A stretch of DNA of 36,409 nt, taken from the NCBI GenBank assembly GCA_022703155.1, contig JAKLEH010000009.1, forward strand, positions 1-36,409. Reading direction: 5' to 3'. The DNA is from Patescibacteria group bacterium. Lineage in GTDB: Bacteria; Patescibacteriota; Patescibacteriia; 2-12-FULL-60-25. Positions 20,982 through 27,567 of this stretch are shown here, piece by piece. The number at the start of each line of letters is the position of its first letter. Position 1 is the first letter of the stretch. Below the pieces are notes generated by a model. It saw only the letters and a program-made list of their open reading frames with translations. It did no database searches and was not told the DNA's origin. A program made the position numbers and the translations under genes.

Positions 20982-21815
20982 TCATTCCGCCACGGGTCGA
21001 CAATCGACCACTTTGGGCACGCAGAAATCCGGATAGGGTTTGCGCGCATCGCGCCGTCTAAACCACACGCGCATCACCGGACCCATGTGCTCGCAGTAGA
21101 TACAGGCCTGTTCGCGCGCCGCACGTCCCACGCCCAAAGGCGTACCGTGTACCCACACGTAAGGGATGTCTTCGCCGTTCATGCCCAGTACCCAGATGGG
21201 ATGCATGGCCGCCGCGGCCAAAGCCAACAATCCGTACTGTTCATGATCCGTGACGTCGTGCAGGTCGACACCCTTGCGCGCAGTCAGATCCATGAAATAC
21301 CAGGCCAAGGAATAGTCCCAATAGCCGAATTGGGTTTTGACGAAGTAGTCATTGAATTCCTCGTCGTTCACCTGGACACCAATCTGGTCGAACCAAGGCC
21401 ATAACAATCTACTGTGGATGAGAGCGTGAAAAAAATGTTGCCGCATGCAGGCGTGTTTGTCCTGGCCCGCATCGCCTTGGCCTTCGCCACGTCGAAAGAA
21501 GGTTGGTACCAAGACCGGTACACGCCTCAAATCACAAGGATCGTACACGATGGCCATCTTGGTGGCCGCACGCAACGAGTCCTCGGAAATCGGCCATCCC
21601 ATCAGCCTTTTCATCTCGCGGATGAACGCGATCTGTTCGGCCGGAGGGGTGATATAGCGCCTCTTGCGGAGCAAGAAGCTCGCGACTACGAACAGGGCAT
21701 CTTTCTCCTCGCTCTTGATTTGCTCGACCATCCGGTCGTCGCACCCGGCTTTGCCCAAGGCATGCAAAAAGGGATGGATGTCATCGTGAGGCAACCTGTT
21801 TACCGGAATACCCAT
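20982..21815 (-). CDS. Unknown protein (277 aa) with C-terminal Cys pair
   Basis: Soluble, no signal peptide. Helical N-terminal half (DDRMVEQIKSEEKDALFVVASFLLRKRRYITPP), then an aromatic-rich part (LLWPWFDQIGVQV, FGYWDYSLAWYFMDL), and a C-terminal CIYC pair followed by RRRD and DFCVPKVVDC. I do not recognise the family. A GGAG-rich site (GAGGAGAG) 8 nt before the ATG supports the start. Strong terminator downstream. In style (aromatic, Cys near the end, own Shine-Dalgarno and terminator) it resembles the zinc-ribbon protein at 35272-36210, but I see no clear sequence similarity. Confidence 0.65.
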   Translation of the reverse strand: MGIPVNRLPHDDIHPFLHALGKAGCDDRMVEQIKSEEKDALFVVASFLLRKRRYITPPAEQIAFIREMKRLMGWPISEDSLRAATKMAIVYDPCDLRRVPVLVPTFFRRGEGQGDAGQDKHACMRQHFFHALIHSRLLWPWFDQIGVQVNDEEFNDYFVKTQFGYWDYSLAWYFMDLTARKGVDLHDVTDHEQYGLLALAAAAMHPIWVLGMNGEDIPYVWVHGTPLGVGRAAREQACIYCEHMGPVMRVWFRRRDARKPYPDFCVPKVVDCRPVAE

Positions 21816-21987
21816 AGTCCGCTCTCCTCTCCCTCAGCGGTCGCACGTATACGACGTTTCGCGTTCAACGCGACGTAAGAGGGATTTGTGGTTTCGGGCG
21901 AAAGGACGTCCGCGGTGAAGCGACGCCCCGAAGCCCGATGTGAAGGAACGCGGTTTTTTTATCCCAACCAGGCATGCGCGTCAAATC
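21816..21987 (-). other. Structured leader region upstream of the 277-aa protein gene
   Basis: The gap 21816-22072 separates divergent genes. On the minus strand it holds two self-complementary stretches: TTCGGGGC..GCCCGAA (about 21895-21940) and CGTCGCGTT / AACGCGAAACG (about 21857-21877). No ORF was seen. This may be a long 5' leader; a promoter for it was not identified with confidence. Confidence 0.35.
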
Positions 21988-22014
21988 TTGACCCTAACCC
22001 AAATTCGTGATAAT
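21988..22014 (+). promoter_or_regulatory. Promoter of the 159-aa protein gene
   Basis: -35 TTGACC (21988-21993) and -10 GATAAT (22009-22014), 15-nt spacer (TAATCC with 17 is an alternative). It overlaps the GTG of the longer open frame, ruling that start out. Confidence 0.5.
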
Positions 22015-22072
22015 CCAATCCGCAACGCACATTTCAAATCGTTTTCGCGACGACCAGAAAGACCGAAAACCC

Positions 22073-22552
22073 ATGGAAGCCATCACGCTCATCCGACCGC
22101 GGATTCTAATTTTCACGCACGATGACCATTTCTTCCATTTTTCGTCGTTCGAGACCCAAGTGCGCCTGGACGATTTCGGCGCCTCGCCGCTCATCCAAGC
22201 CTCCACTCCGGCCCAAGGCTTATTCATCCTGCGCCACGAAACGCACGTGCGAATCGTGGCCGTGGATCAGGTCGCGGACGCGGAACGTCCTTGGTACAGG
22301 AAGCTGCACCTCATCCGCGACATCCATGCGTTCATCGCTCGCCGCTTTCCGCTCATCACGGTCGGAGCGTTCGAACCGGACAGTTTCAAGAGGGGTGGTG
22401 CCACCCACGTATCGCGACGTGACGAATTGCCCATCATTCTCTGCCAATTGTTCCGCGAGGAATGCGAACGTTGGTTAAAACCCGCGGACATGCCAACCAA
22501 GAAACCCAAAGGCCTCCGGGCAAAACCGCAAAAAAGACGCCGTTCTGTCTAA
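22073..22552 (+). CDS. Unknown protein (159 aa) with basic C-terminal tail
   Basis: An alpha/beta-looking protein: strands LIRPRILIFTHDD, GLFILRHETHVRIVAVDQV, helix RKLHLIRDIHAFIARRF, then LPIILCQLFREECERWL, and a tail of about 25 residues rich in Lys/Arg/Pro that suggests nucleic-acid or ribosome contact. No family recognised. The open frame begins with GTG at 22007, but that codon lies in the promoter; ATG 22073 is preferred though no Shine-Dalgarno site is visible. Terminator directly after the stop. Confidence 0.6.
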   Translation: MEAITLIRPRILIFTHDDHFFHFSSFETQVRLDDFGASPLIQASTPAQGLFILRHETHVRIVAVDQVADAERPWYRKLHLIRDIHAFIARRFPLITVGAFEPDSFKRGGATHVSRRDELPIILCQLFREECERWLKPADMPTKKPKGLRAKPQKRRRSV

Positions 22553-22556
22553 ATAA

Positions 22557-22579
22557 ACCCTCAGTTGAGGGTCTTTTTA
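22557..22579 (+). terminator. Terminator before rplA promoter
   Basis: ACCCTC, loop AGTT, GAGGGT, C, then five T. It isolates rplA from the gene upstream. Confidence 0.85.
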
Positions 22580-22583
22580 TATC

Positions 22584-22612
22584 TTGACCATTTGGTCAAA
22601 ATGACCTATTAT
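22584..22612 (+). promoter_or_regulatory. Promoter of rplA
   Basis: -35 TTGACC (22584-22589), exactly 17 nt, -10 TATTAT (22607-22612). Predicted start near 22619. Confidence 0.75.
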
Positions 22613-22618
22613 GCCGGC

Positions 22619-22729
22619 ACTAACTCAGTGGGAGGTCCGACATCTGTCGGGCCGCCAGCGTCGGCCTTAGCTTAAGCGAAGGCCGAATGACCACGGGGTG
22701 CGGACCAATAATCTCACCCTGCTAAACAT
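22619..22729 (+). ncRNA. Structured 5' leader of rplA (possible ribosomal-protein autoregulatory RNA)
   Basis: The 110-nt leader folds into a closed structure. GTGGGA (22628-22633) pairs with TCTCAC (22712-22717) and GGTCCG (22634-22639) with CGGACC (22701-22706), leaving the one-sided loop AATAA. Inside, TCGGCCTT pairs with AAGGCCGA (22661-22686). A competing hairpin CCGAC / GTCGG (22637-22650) would break the closing stem, giving two exclusive states. It has no ORF and no Shine-Dalgarno site. uL1 is known to repress its own mRNA through leader structures in other bacteria; that this is the same type is inference, and I could not match the known L1-site consensus. Confidence 0.55.
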
Positions 22730-23422
22730 ATGGCGCACAGCAAGCGCTATCAGGAATCCGCCAAATTGGTGGACAAGAAAAAAAAGTACCTGCCCCAAGA
22801 GGCCGTGGAGCTCGTGAAGAAGACGGGTACGACCAAGTTTAAATCCAGCGTGGAAGCCCACGTGCGTTTGGGTATCGATCCCAAAAAGAGCGACCAAAGC
22901 ATCCGCGCCACCATCGTGTTCCCGAATTCATTGGGCAAGTCCAAAAAGATCGCGGCCTTCGTGGGACCGGATAAGGAAAAGGACGCCAAGGACGCGGGCG
23001 CGGAAATCGTGGGCGGGGACGAATTGATCAACGAAATCGCCACCACCGGCAAAATCAACTTCGAAGTGGCCGTGGCTTCGCCGGAAATGATGCCTAAGTT
23101 GGCCAAGCTCGCCAAAATCCTGGGCCCCAAAGGCTTGATGCCTAACCCCAAGACCGACACCGTCGGCCCCAACGTCAAGAAGCTGGTTGAAGACCTTAAG
23201 AAAGGCAAGGTCGCGTTCAAGAACGACGCGGGCGGCATCGTGCACCAAATCATCGGCAAGACGGATTTGGAAGCCGCGCAACTTTTGGAAAACCTCAACC
23301 TGCTCATGGACGCCATCAAGAAGCTCAAGCCGGCTTCGGCCAAAGGCCAATACATCAAGAACGTAACTTTGGCCACGACCATGGGCCCGGGCGTGAACGT
23401 CGACGCGTCGGCTTTCGCCTAA
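22730..23422 (+). CDS. rplA: Large ribosomal subunit protein uL1
   Basis: 230 aa, usual length. uL1 binds the mobile L1 stalk of 23S rRNA near the tRNA exit site. Conserved segments are present: YLPQEAVELVKKT, FKSSVEAHVRLGIDPKKSDQ, ILGPKGLMPNPKTDTV, NDAGGIVHQIIGKTD and the C-terminal YIKNVTLATTMGPGVNVD. In most bacteria rplA follows rplK by a few nt; here 3.3 kb and five other genes lie between, and rplA has its own promoter, leader and terminator. rplJ-rplL do not follow. Confidence 0.97.
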   Translation: MAHSKRYQESAKLVDKKKKYLPQEAVELVKKTGTTKFKSSVEAHVRLGIDPKKSDQSIRATIVFPNSLGKSKKIAAFVGPDKEKDAKDAGAEIVGGDELINEIATTGKINFEVAVASPEMMPKLAKLAKILGPKGLMPNPKTDTVGPNVKKLVEDLKKGKVAFKNDAGGIVHQIIGKTDLEAAQLLENLNLLMDAIKKLKPASAKGQYIKNVTLATTMGPGVNVDASAFA

Positions 23423-23425
23423 ACA

Positions 23426-23536
23426 GTTTCGAGTTTCGTGTCTCGAGTTTCGAGAAGCGCCGCAAGGCGCTTTTTGACTAAAACATACATGGACGATAAT
23501 CTTGTCATACTCGAAACTAGAAACTAGAAACTCACA
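23426..23536. repeat. Split heptad array: GTTTCGA-type arm and ACTAGAA-type arm
   Basis: Left arm of 7-nt units from 23426: GTTTCGA, GTTTCGT, GTCTCGA, GTTTCGA. Right arm from 23509: ACTCGAA, ACTAGAA twice, ACTCACA. The two arms are reverse complements in kind. The right arm stops 3 nt before the ATG of the next gene (23540). The rplA terminator sits between the arms. Confidence 0.8.
23455..23475 (+). terminator. Terminator of rplA
   Basis: AAGCGCC, loop GCAA, GGCGCTT, T-run. Lies between the two arms of the heptad array. Confidence 0.85.
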
Positions 23537-23539
23537 ACT

Positions 23540-24103
23540 ATGAAAATCATCCTCGGTTTCGTAGGCCAAGCCGGTTCGGGCAAGGGCACGGCCGCCAACA
23601 CGTTGCGCCTCAAACACGGCGCCACGGTCTACGCCTTTGGCGACATCCTGCACGACATCCTCAACCGCCTCTTTTTGCCGCCGTCGCGCGATTTTCTGAT
23701 AAAACTTTCCCAAACCTTGCGCCAAACCTTCGGACAGGACGCTTTGGCCAACGCCATGGAAAAACAGGTGGACGAGTCACGCGCCGAACTGATCGTGGTC
23801 GACGGCATCCGCAGGCCGGAGGATATCGAGGATTTGCGCAAAAACCCTTCATTCCACTTGATTGAAATTTCGGCCTCGCCCGAAACCCGCTTTGAACGGC
23901 TCAAAAAACGCGGCGAAAAACCCGACGAAGCGGCCATGACTTGGGAAGACTTTCTGGCCATGAGCCAGCGCGAAACCGAAGCCACGATCGCGGCCGTGGC
24001 CGCGCAAGCGGAAAAGAAAATCACCAACGAAGGCGACCTGGCCGCGCTGGAGAAACAGATTGAGGAATTGGTTGCGGGATTAAGGCAAAGCGCGTCATGC
24101 TGA
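23540..24103 (+). CDS. P-loop kinase, dephospho-CoA kinase / nucleoside monophosphate kinase-like
   Basis: 187 aa. Walker A GQAGSGKGT at residues 9-17 with preceding strand IILGFV; VVDGIRRPEDIEDLR (near 91-105) is the DGxR segment typical of dNMP kinases and adenylate-kinase-like enzymes; then SPETRFERLKKRG as the arginine-rich lid. The partners are dut, a thymidylate synthase and thymidylate kinase just downstream, so a nucleotide substrate is likely; dephospho-CoA kinase is the alternative. The last five codons (QSASC) and the TGA stop come from palindromic element E, so the original C-terminus may have been changed by insertion. The start abuts a heptad array, with no Shine-Dalgarno site. 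Confidence 0.75.
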   Translation: MKIILGFVGQAGSGKGTAANTLRLKHGATVYAFGDILHDILNRLFLPPSRDFLIKLSQTLRQTFGQDALANAMEKQVDESRAELIVVDGIRRPEDIEDLRKNPSFHLIEISASPETRFERLKKRGEKPDEAAMTWEDFLAMSQRETEATIAAVAAQAEKKITNEGDLAALEKQIEELVAGLRQSASC

Positions 24104-24187
24104 ACCTGTTTCAGCATCTTTGTTAATCGCGTCCAACATGGTGCGTAGAACGCTCTAAATTAGACCCTGAAACAAGTTCAGGGTGAC
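24094..24187. repeat. GTCAT-ended palindromic element E (94 bp), overlapping a gene end
   Basis: Two inverted hairpins, GTCATGCTGAAC..TTCAGCATC and AGACCCTGAAAC..TTCAGGGTGAC. The right end reads GTGAC in place of ATGAC. Its left end overlaps the last 10 nt of the kinase gene and supplies its stop codon; its right end is 10 nt before the dut ATG. Confidence 0.8.
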
Positions 24188-24197
24188 ATCCAAAAAT

Positions 24198-24623
24198 ATG
24201 CTCGTCCGCATCACTCCCCTGCGCGATGACGTGGAGATTCCGGCCTACCAAACGCCGGGTTCGGCCGCGTTCGATTTGGCGGCCGCCGAACCCCTGACCA
24301 TCGCCCCGCAAAGCTCGGCTTTGGTGCCCACGGGTTTGGTCATCGCCACGCCTCCCGGACACGTCCTGATACTTTCCGCGCGTTCCAGCCTGTTCAAAAA
24401 GAAAGGTTTGCTCATGGCCAACGGCATCGGCGTGATCGACGGCGACTATTGCGGCCCCGAAGACGAGATCAAACTCTCGCTGTTCAATCCCGGCCTCCAA
24501 CCGGCATCCATCGACAAGGGCGACCGCTTGGCCCAAGGCTTGATCGTGCCCGTGGTCAAGGCCGAATTCGAGGAAGGCCCGGCCGACAAACGCTCCCGCG
24601 GCGGGTTCGGTTCGACCGGCTGA
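24198..24623 (+). CDS. dut: Deoxyuridine 5'-triphosphate nucleotidohydrolase (dUTPase)
   Basis: 141 aa. It hydrolyses dUTP to dUMP and pyrophosphate, giving the substrate for thymidylate synthase and keeping uracil out of DNA. All five trimeric dUTPase motifs are present: 1, TPGSAAFDLAA (19-29); 2, ARSSL (61-65); 3, NGIGVIDGDYCG with catalytic D81; 4, GDRLAQGLI (108-116); 5, RGGFGSTG (134-141). Length fits the family. ATG 24198 is chosen over GTG 24183, which lies inside element E. Grouped with thyX-like and tmk genes in one direction. Confidence 0.95.
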   Translation: MLVRITPLRDDVEIPAYQTPGSAAFDLAAAEPLTIAPQSSALVPTGLVIATPPGHVLILSARSSLFKKKGLLMANGIGVIDGDYCGPEDEIKLSLFNPGLQPASIDKGDRLAQGLIVPVVKAEFEEGPADKRSRGGFGSTG

Positions 24624-24631
24624 CTCTGACG

Positions 24632-24740
24632 TTCAAGGGGTTTGTAAGGTTTGTAAGGTTCGTAAAGTTTATAAAGTTCGTAAAATAGACTGAACTGCAC
24701 ACGGCTTTATACACTTTATAAACATTACGAACGTTAAACC
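24632..24740. repeat. Self-complementary nonad array (TTTGTAAGG-type)
   Basis: Left arm: six 9-nt units at 24632-24685, e.g. TTTGTAAGG twice, TTCGTAAAG, TTTATAAAG. Right arm: about four 9-nt units at 24702-24740 (ACACTTTAT, AAACATTAC, GAACGTTAA, then CCCC) that are reverse complements of the left ones. The arms can form a long imperfect hairpin between dut and the next gene. Confidence 0.8.
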
Positions 24741-24750
24741 CCAGTCCCCA

Positions 24751-24785
24751 ACGCCCATCGACACCGTGCGATGGCGTATTTTTTT
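24751..24785 (+). terminator. Terminator of dut
   Basis: ACGCCCATCG pairs with CGATGGCGT (one bulged C), loop ACACCGTG, followed by a T-run. Confidence 0.75.
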
Positions 24786-24876
24786 ATGCACGGTTTGGGG
24801 TTTGACATTTTGTTTGCGCGCGCATTGCCCGCGTGCCAAGGTATAGCCAATTTTTAACGACTACGGAGGGACGAAT

Positions 24877-26442
24877 ATGACCAACGACAAACCCGAAAAG
24901 GCCGCCAAACTCGTGCAGCCGCAAGACCCGGCCGCGCGGCGCGTGTACTGGCTCAATCATATCCGCGCCAAACGCGAAGACGGCGAAGTGGCGGATTTGC
25001 GGCCCACGCCCGAACAGCTGGCCGTGGCCGTGGCCAAATGCTCGCGTTCCACCACGCCTTTCGACCAGAACGTGGACGACGTATCGCTCGAGAAGGCGGC
25101 CGAATTCCACGAAAAATGGGTCGTGGGTTACGGACACGCGTCCGTGGCCGAGCATGCGGTCGCGTCCGTGGCCTTCCAGAACGTGCCCCAAGTCATCGTC
25201 AAAATTTTGGAGGACGCGCGCCTGGCGTCGTTCACGGAAAAATCCTCGCGCTACCAGGTCTTCACCCGCGACCGCGTGGGCGTGCCCAAAACTTTGGTCC
25301 AGCATCCGCTCATGGAAAACGTCAACGGCCTGTTCGACGCGCTCTACGGCCTGTACGACGAATGCTATCCCCTGTTCGCCGACTACTTCCGCGCGCGCCA
25401 TCCGCAACCCGCCGACCAGCCGGACGCGGCTTACAACGCCACGCTCAAAGCCATGGTGTGCGACCGGACGCGCTATCTGTTGCCGGCCGCTTCGCTGACC
25501 TCGCTCGGCATGACGGCCAACGCGCGCGTCTGGGAGCGCGCCATCGTCAAACTCCTCTCGTCGACCGATTCGTTGGCCAGGCAAATCGGCGAAGAGGTCA
25601 AGGGCGTGCTTAAAGGTTTCGCGCACCTGGACCACGACCAGGCGCTCAAGCACTTTCCGTTCCCCACCTTGCTCAAATACGCCGACCCGAACGGTTACCA
25701 GACGAATTTGGAAAACGACATCTTGGCCAGCGCGCCGCAACTCGACGGCGCGTCCGAGAGCGACCATGCCGTGGCCACGTCCGAGCGGCCCGTGGTCTGC
25801 ACCTGCGACGACGCGGCGGCCGAACTGCGTATCGCCTCCACCCTGCTCGCCAAATACGCGCGCTTGCCGCTTTCCGTGGCCATGGACGCCTTGGCGCGCG
25901 ATTCGCGGAAGCGCGACGCCGTACTCAAAGCCGCGGTCCAAAACCGCGGCCCACACGACGCCCCGCCGCGCGAATTCGAAAACGCCTGGTTCCAGCACGA
26001 AATCGTCATGGACTACGGCGCGTGGCGCGACATCCAGCGACACCGCATCTGTTCGCCCAGCAACCAGGCTTTGGGCACGGATTTGGGTTACGACATGCCA
26101 GAGGAATTCGCGGACATCGGCAAGGACAAGGAATTCGCCGACGTGATGGACACGGCACGCGACCTGCACCAGGCCATCCTCTCGGCCGGCCTCAAGTGCG
26201 AAGCCGAATACGTGGTGCCCATGGCCTACCGCCGCCGCATGGTGGTGGGTTGGAACCTGCGCGAACTCTTCCATTTCATCGAATTGCGCTCTGGCAAAAA
26301 AGGCCACCCTTCCTACCGTCGCATCGCCCAAAACATCTGGCGCACGCTGGATGAAGCCCATCCCTTGCTCGCCTCTTTCATCCGCGTGGACCTCTCGGGC
26401 ACGAGCGTGGGCACGCTCGGGGAAAAACCCAAGGGGTTCTGA
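24877..26442 (+). CDS. FAD-dependent thymidylate synthase, two ThyX-like halves fused
   Basis: 521 aa, about twice the size of ThyX (220-250 aa). It should convert dUMP to dTMP with methylene-tetrahydrofolate and FADH2. The N-terminal half (about 40-265) has ThyX-like HASVAEHA, FTEKSSRYQVF and DRTRYLLPAASLTSLGMTANARVWERAI, but only a degenerate RHR motif. The C-terminal half (about 312-521) has QRHRICSPSNQ (387-397), matching the ThyX signature RHRxxSxN, and ELRSGKKGHPSYRRIA in place of the usual ELRT..AQxEIR. The halves may share one active site across the pseudo-dimer. GGAGG lies 6-7 nt before the ATG. No thyA is seen in the window. Confidence 0.88.
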   Translation: MTNDKPEKAAKLVQPQDPAARRVYWLNHIRAKREDGEVADLRPTPEQLAVAVAKCSRSTTPFDQNVDDVSLEKAAEFHEKWVVGYGHASVAEHAVASVAFQNVPQVIVKILEDARLASFTEKSSRYQVFTRDRVGVPKTLVQHPLMENVNGLFDALYGLYDECYPLFADYFRARHPQPADQPDAAYNATLKAMVCDRTRYLLPAASLTSLGMTANARVWERAIVKLLSSTDSLARQIGEEVKGVLKGFAHLDHDQALKHFPFPTLLKYADPNGYQTNLENDILASAPQLDGASESDHAVATSERPVVCTCDDAAAELRIASTLLAKYARLPLSVAMDALARDSRKRDAVLKAAVQNRGPHDAPPREFENAWFQHEIVMDYGAWRDIQRHRICSPSNQALGTDLGYDMPEEFADIGKDKEFADVMDTARDLHQAILSAGLKCEAEYVVPMAYRRRMVVGWNLRELFHFIELRSGKKGHPSYRRIAQNIWRTLDEAHPLLASFIRVDLSGTSVGTLGEKPKGF

Positions 26443-26445
26443 TGG

Positions 26446-26547
26446 AATGACCAAATTCCAATAACCAATGACCAAAAACGGAGTTTTTTATATTTTCCAA
26501 AAGTGTCAATTTGGCAATTGGTGATTGGTTATTGGTAATTGGTCATT
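26446..26547. repeat. Self-complementary heptad array (AATGACC / GGTCATT)
   Basis: Left arm 26446-26473: AATGACC, AAATTCC, AATAACC, AATGACC. Right arm 26513-26547: GGCAATT, GGTGATT, GGTTATT, GGTAATT, GGTCATT. The arms are in exact 7-nt register and complementary. A T-run follows the right arm, so it could also end thyX transcription. It fills the gap before tmk. Confidence 0.85.
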
Positions 26548-26591
26548 CGATTTTTTATATTTCATCAACCATTTGTTAATATACCCATACT

Positions 26592-27440
26592 ATGATCACC
26601 CGCCAACCAACTGACGGCCCCCTGCTCGTAGTCGAAGGCATTGACGGCTCGGGCAAATCCACGATCCTTAAGGCCTGTAAGGATTGGGCCACGGAACGCG
26701 GGCTGAAAATTTTCGACGTGGTCGAATTCAGCGAGCGCGAACACCGCCTGCCCGACCTTAAAGACATCGGCGACGCCCAAGCGCTCATGGCTGCCGAGCC
26801 GTGTTTTTGTTGGACCGGCGACGCCATCCGGCAGGAAATCATCGCGCGCCACGAGGACAGGGAGTGCGTAACGTGTAACGCGAAACGCGCAACGCTGGAA
26901 ACGGCCACCCCTCAGACGTTACACGATACACGTTGCGCGTTGCACGACATCCGTTACACCGGCCTGGAAACGGCGGAAGCGTTCGCGCTCGACCGTCTGG
27001 TGCTGTTCCGGCGCGTCATCATCCCGTTCCTGCAAAACCGGCCGGACCGCATCGTATTCAAAGACCGCGGCGTAGGCTCTTCGCTCGCCTATCAGCCGCT
27101 TCAGGACGCGACCCTCACTACGGCCAGGCTGCTGGAACTGTCGGGCAACGCCCAAAGCACAGCCTTCGCCCCCACGTTGCTGGTTTTGGTGCGGACCGAG
27201 GCGGCCGCGGCCATGGCCCGTTTGGAAGGCCGCACGGACAAACAGGACAACGTGATTTTTGAGGAACGCGGGTTCCAGGAAAGGCTGGCCATCCGTTTTT
27301 TGTCGGACGGCGTGCTTGGCCCGTTCCGCCAAGCCGGCACGGACATCGTGGAATTGGACGGCAATTTGCCCATGGACGCCATGGCCGCGGCCGCCCAAAC
27401 CATGCTCTCGCAAAAATTGGCCGATTTTGCTAAGCTTTAG
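26592..27440 (+). CDS. tmk: Thymidylate kinase-like protein with in-frame repeat insertion
   Basis: 282 aa, longer than the usual 200-215 aa. P-loop GIDGSGKST at residues 16-24; FALDRLVLFRR is the DR segment; FKDRGVGSSLAYQP follows, and VIFEERGFQERLAIRF lies near the C-terminus. The enzyme phosphorylates dTMP to dTDP, the step after ThyX. Residues about 92-122 are encoded by a self-complementary heptad array (26867-26958) and have no counterpart in Tmk; they lie between the P-loop half and the DR helix. Residues 40-90 are also longer than usual. The -10-like TAATAT at 26577-26582 is 9 nt before the ATG. Alternative: another dNMP kinase of the same fold. Confidence 0.8.
   Translation: MITRQPTDGPLLVVEGIDGSGKSTILKACKDWATERGLKIFDVVEFSEREHRLPDLKDIGDAQALMAAEPCFCWTGDAIRQEIIARHEDRECVTCNAKRATLETATPQTLHDTRCALHDIRYTGLETAEAFALDRLVLFRRVIIPFLQNRPDRIVFKDRGVGSSLAYQPLQDATLTTARLLELSGNAQSTAFAPTLLVLVRTEAAAAMARLEGRTDKQDNVIFEERGFQERLAIRFLSDGVLGPFRQAGTDIVELDGNLPMDAMAAAAQTMLSQKLADFAKL
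26867..26958. repeat. Heptad array inside the thymidylate kinase gene
   Basis: Left arm 26867-26894: CGTAACG, TGTAACG, CGAAACG, CGCAACG. Right arm 26917-26958: CGTTACA, CGATACA, CGTTGCG, CGTTGCA, CGACATC, CGTTACA. On opposite strands both arms read CGTTnnn. The total insertion keeps the reading frame open with no stop. Confidence 0.85.
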
Positions 27441-27464
27441 CCATAATCAGCTTTTTTGCACCTA

Positions 27465-27540
27465 GTGGTTTCGACCGGACCGCCGTCAAGCAAAAGGGAT
27501 TTCTCCGTTTCGTTCGCTGACTCGCTCCAGTCTAAATGAC
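27465..27540. repeat. Palindromic element F (76 bp), A-type with decayed left end
   Basis: It starts GTGGTTTCGACCGGA (element A: GTCATTTCGACCGGA) and ends AAATGAC. The interior has GGGATTTCTCCG and TCGTTCGCTGACTCGCTCCA, as in A-type elements. It is the only notable feature between tmk and the membrane-protein gene. Confidence 0.6.
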
Positions 27541-27567
27541 AACGGGTGCTCCAAACCACTTTTACAT

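Noticed and set aside
24183-24197. GTG start of dut
   Set aside because: It lies inside the end of element E; ATG 24198 gives the normal dUTPase N-terminus.
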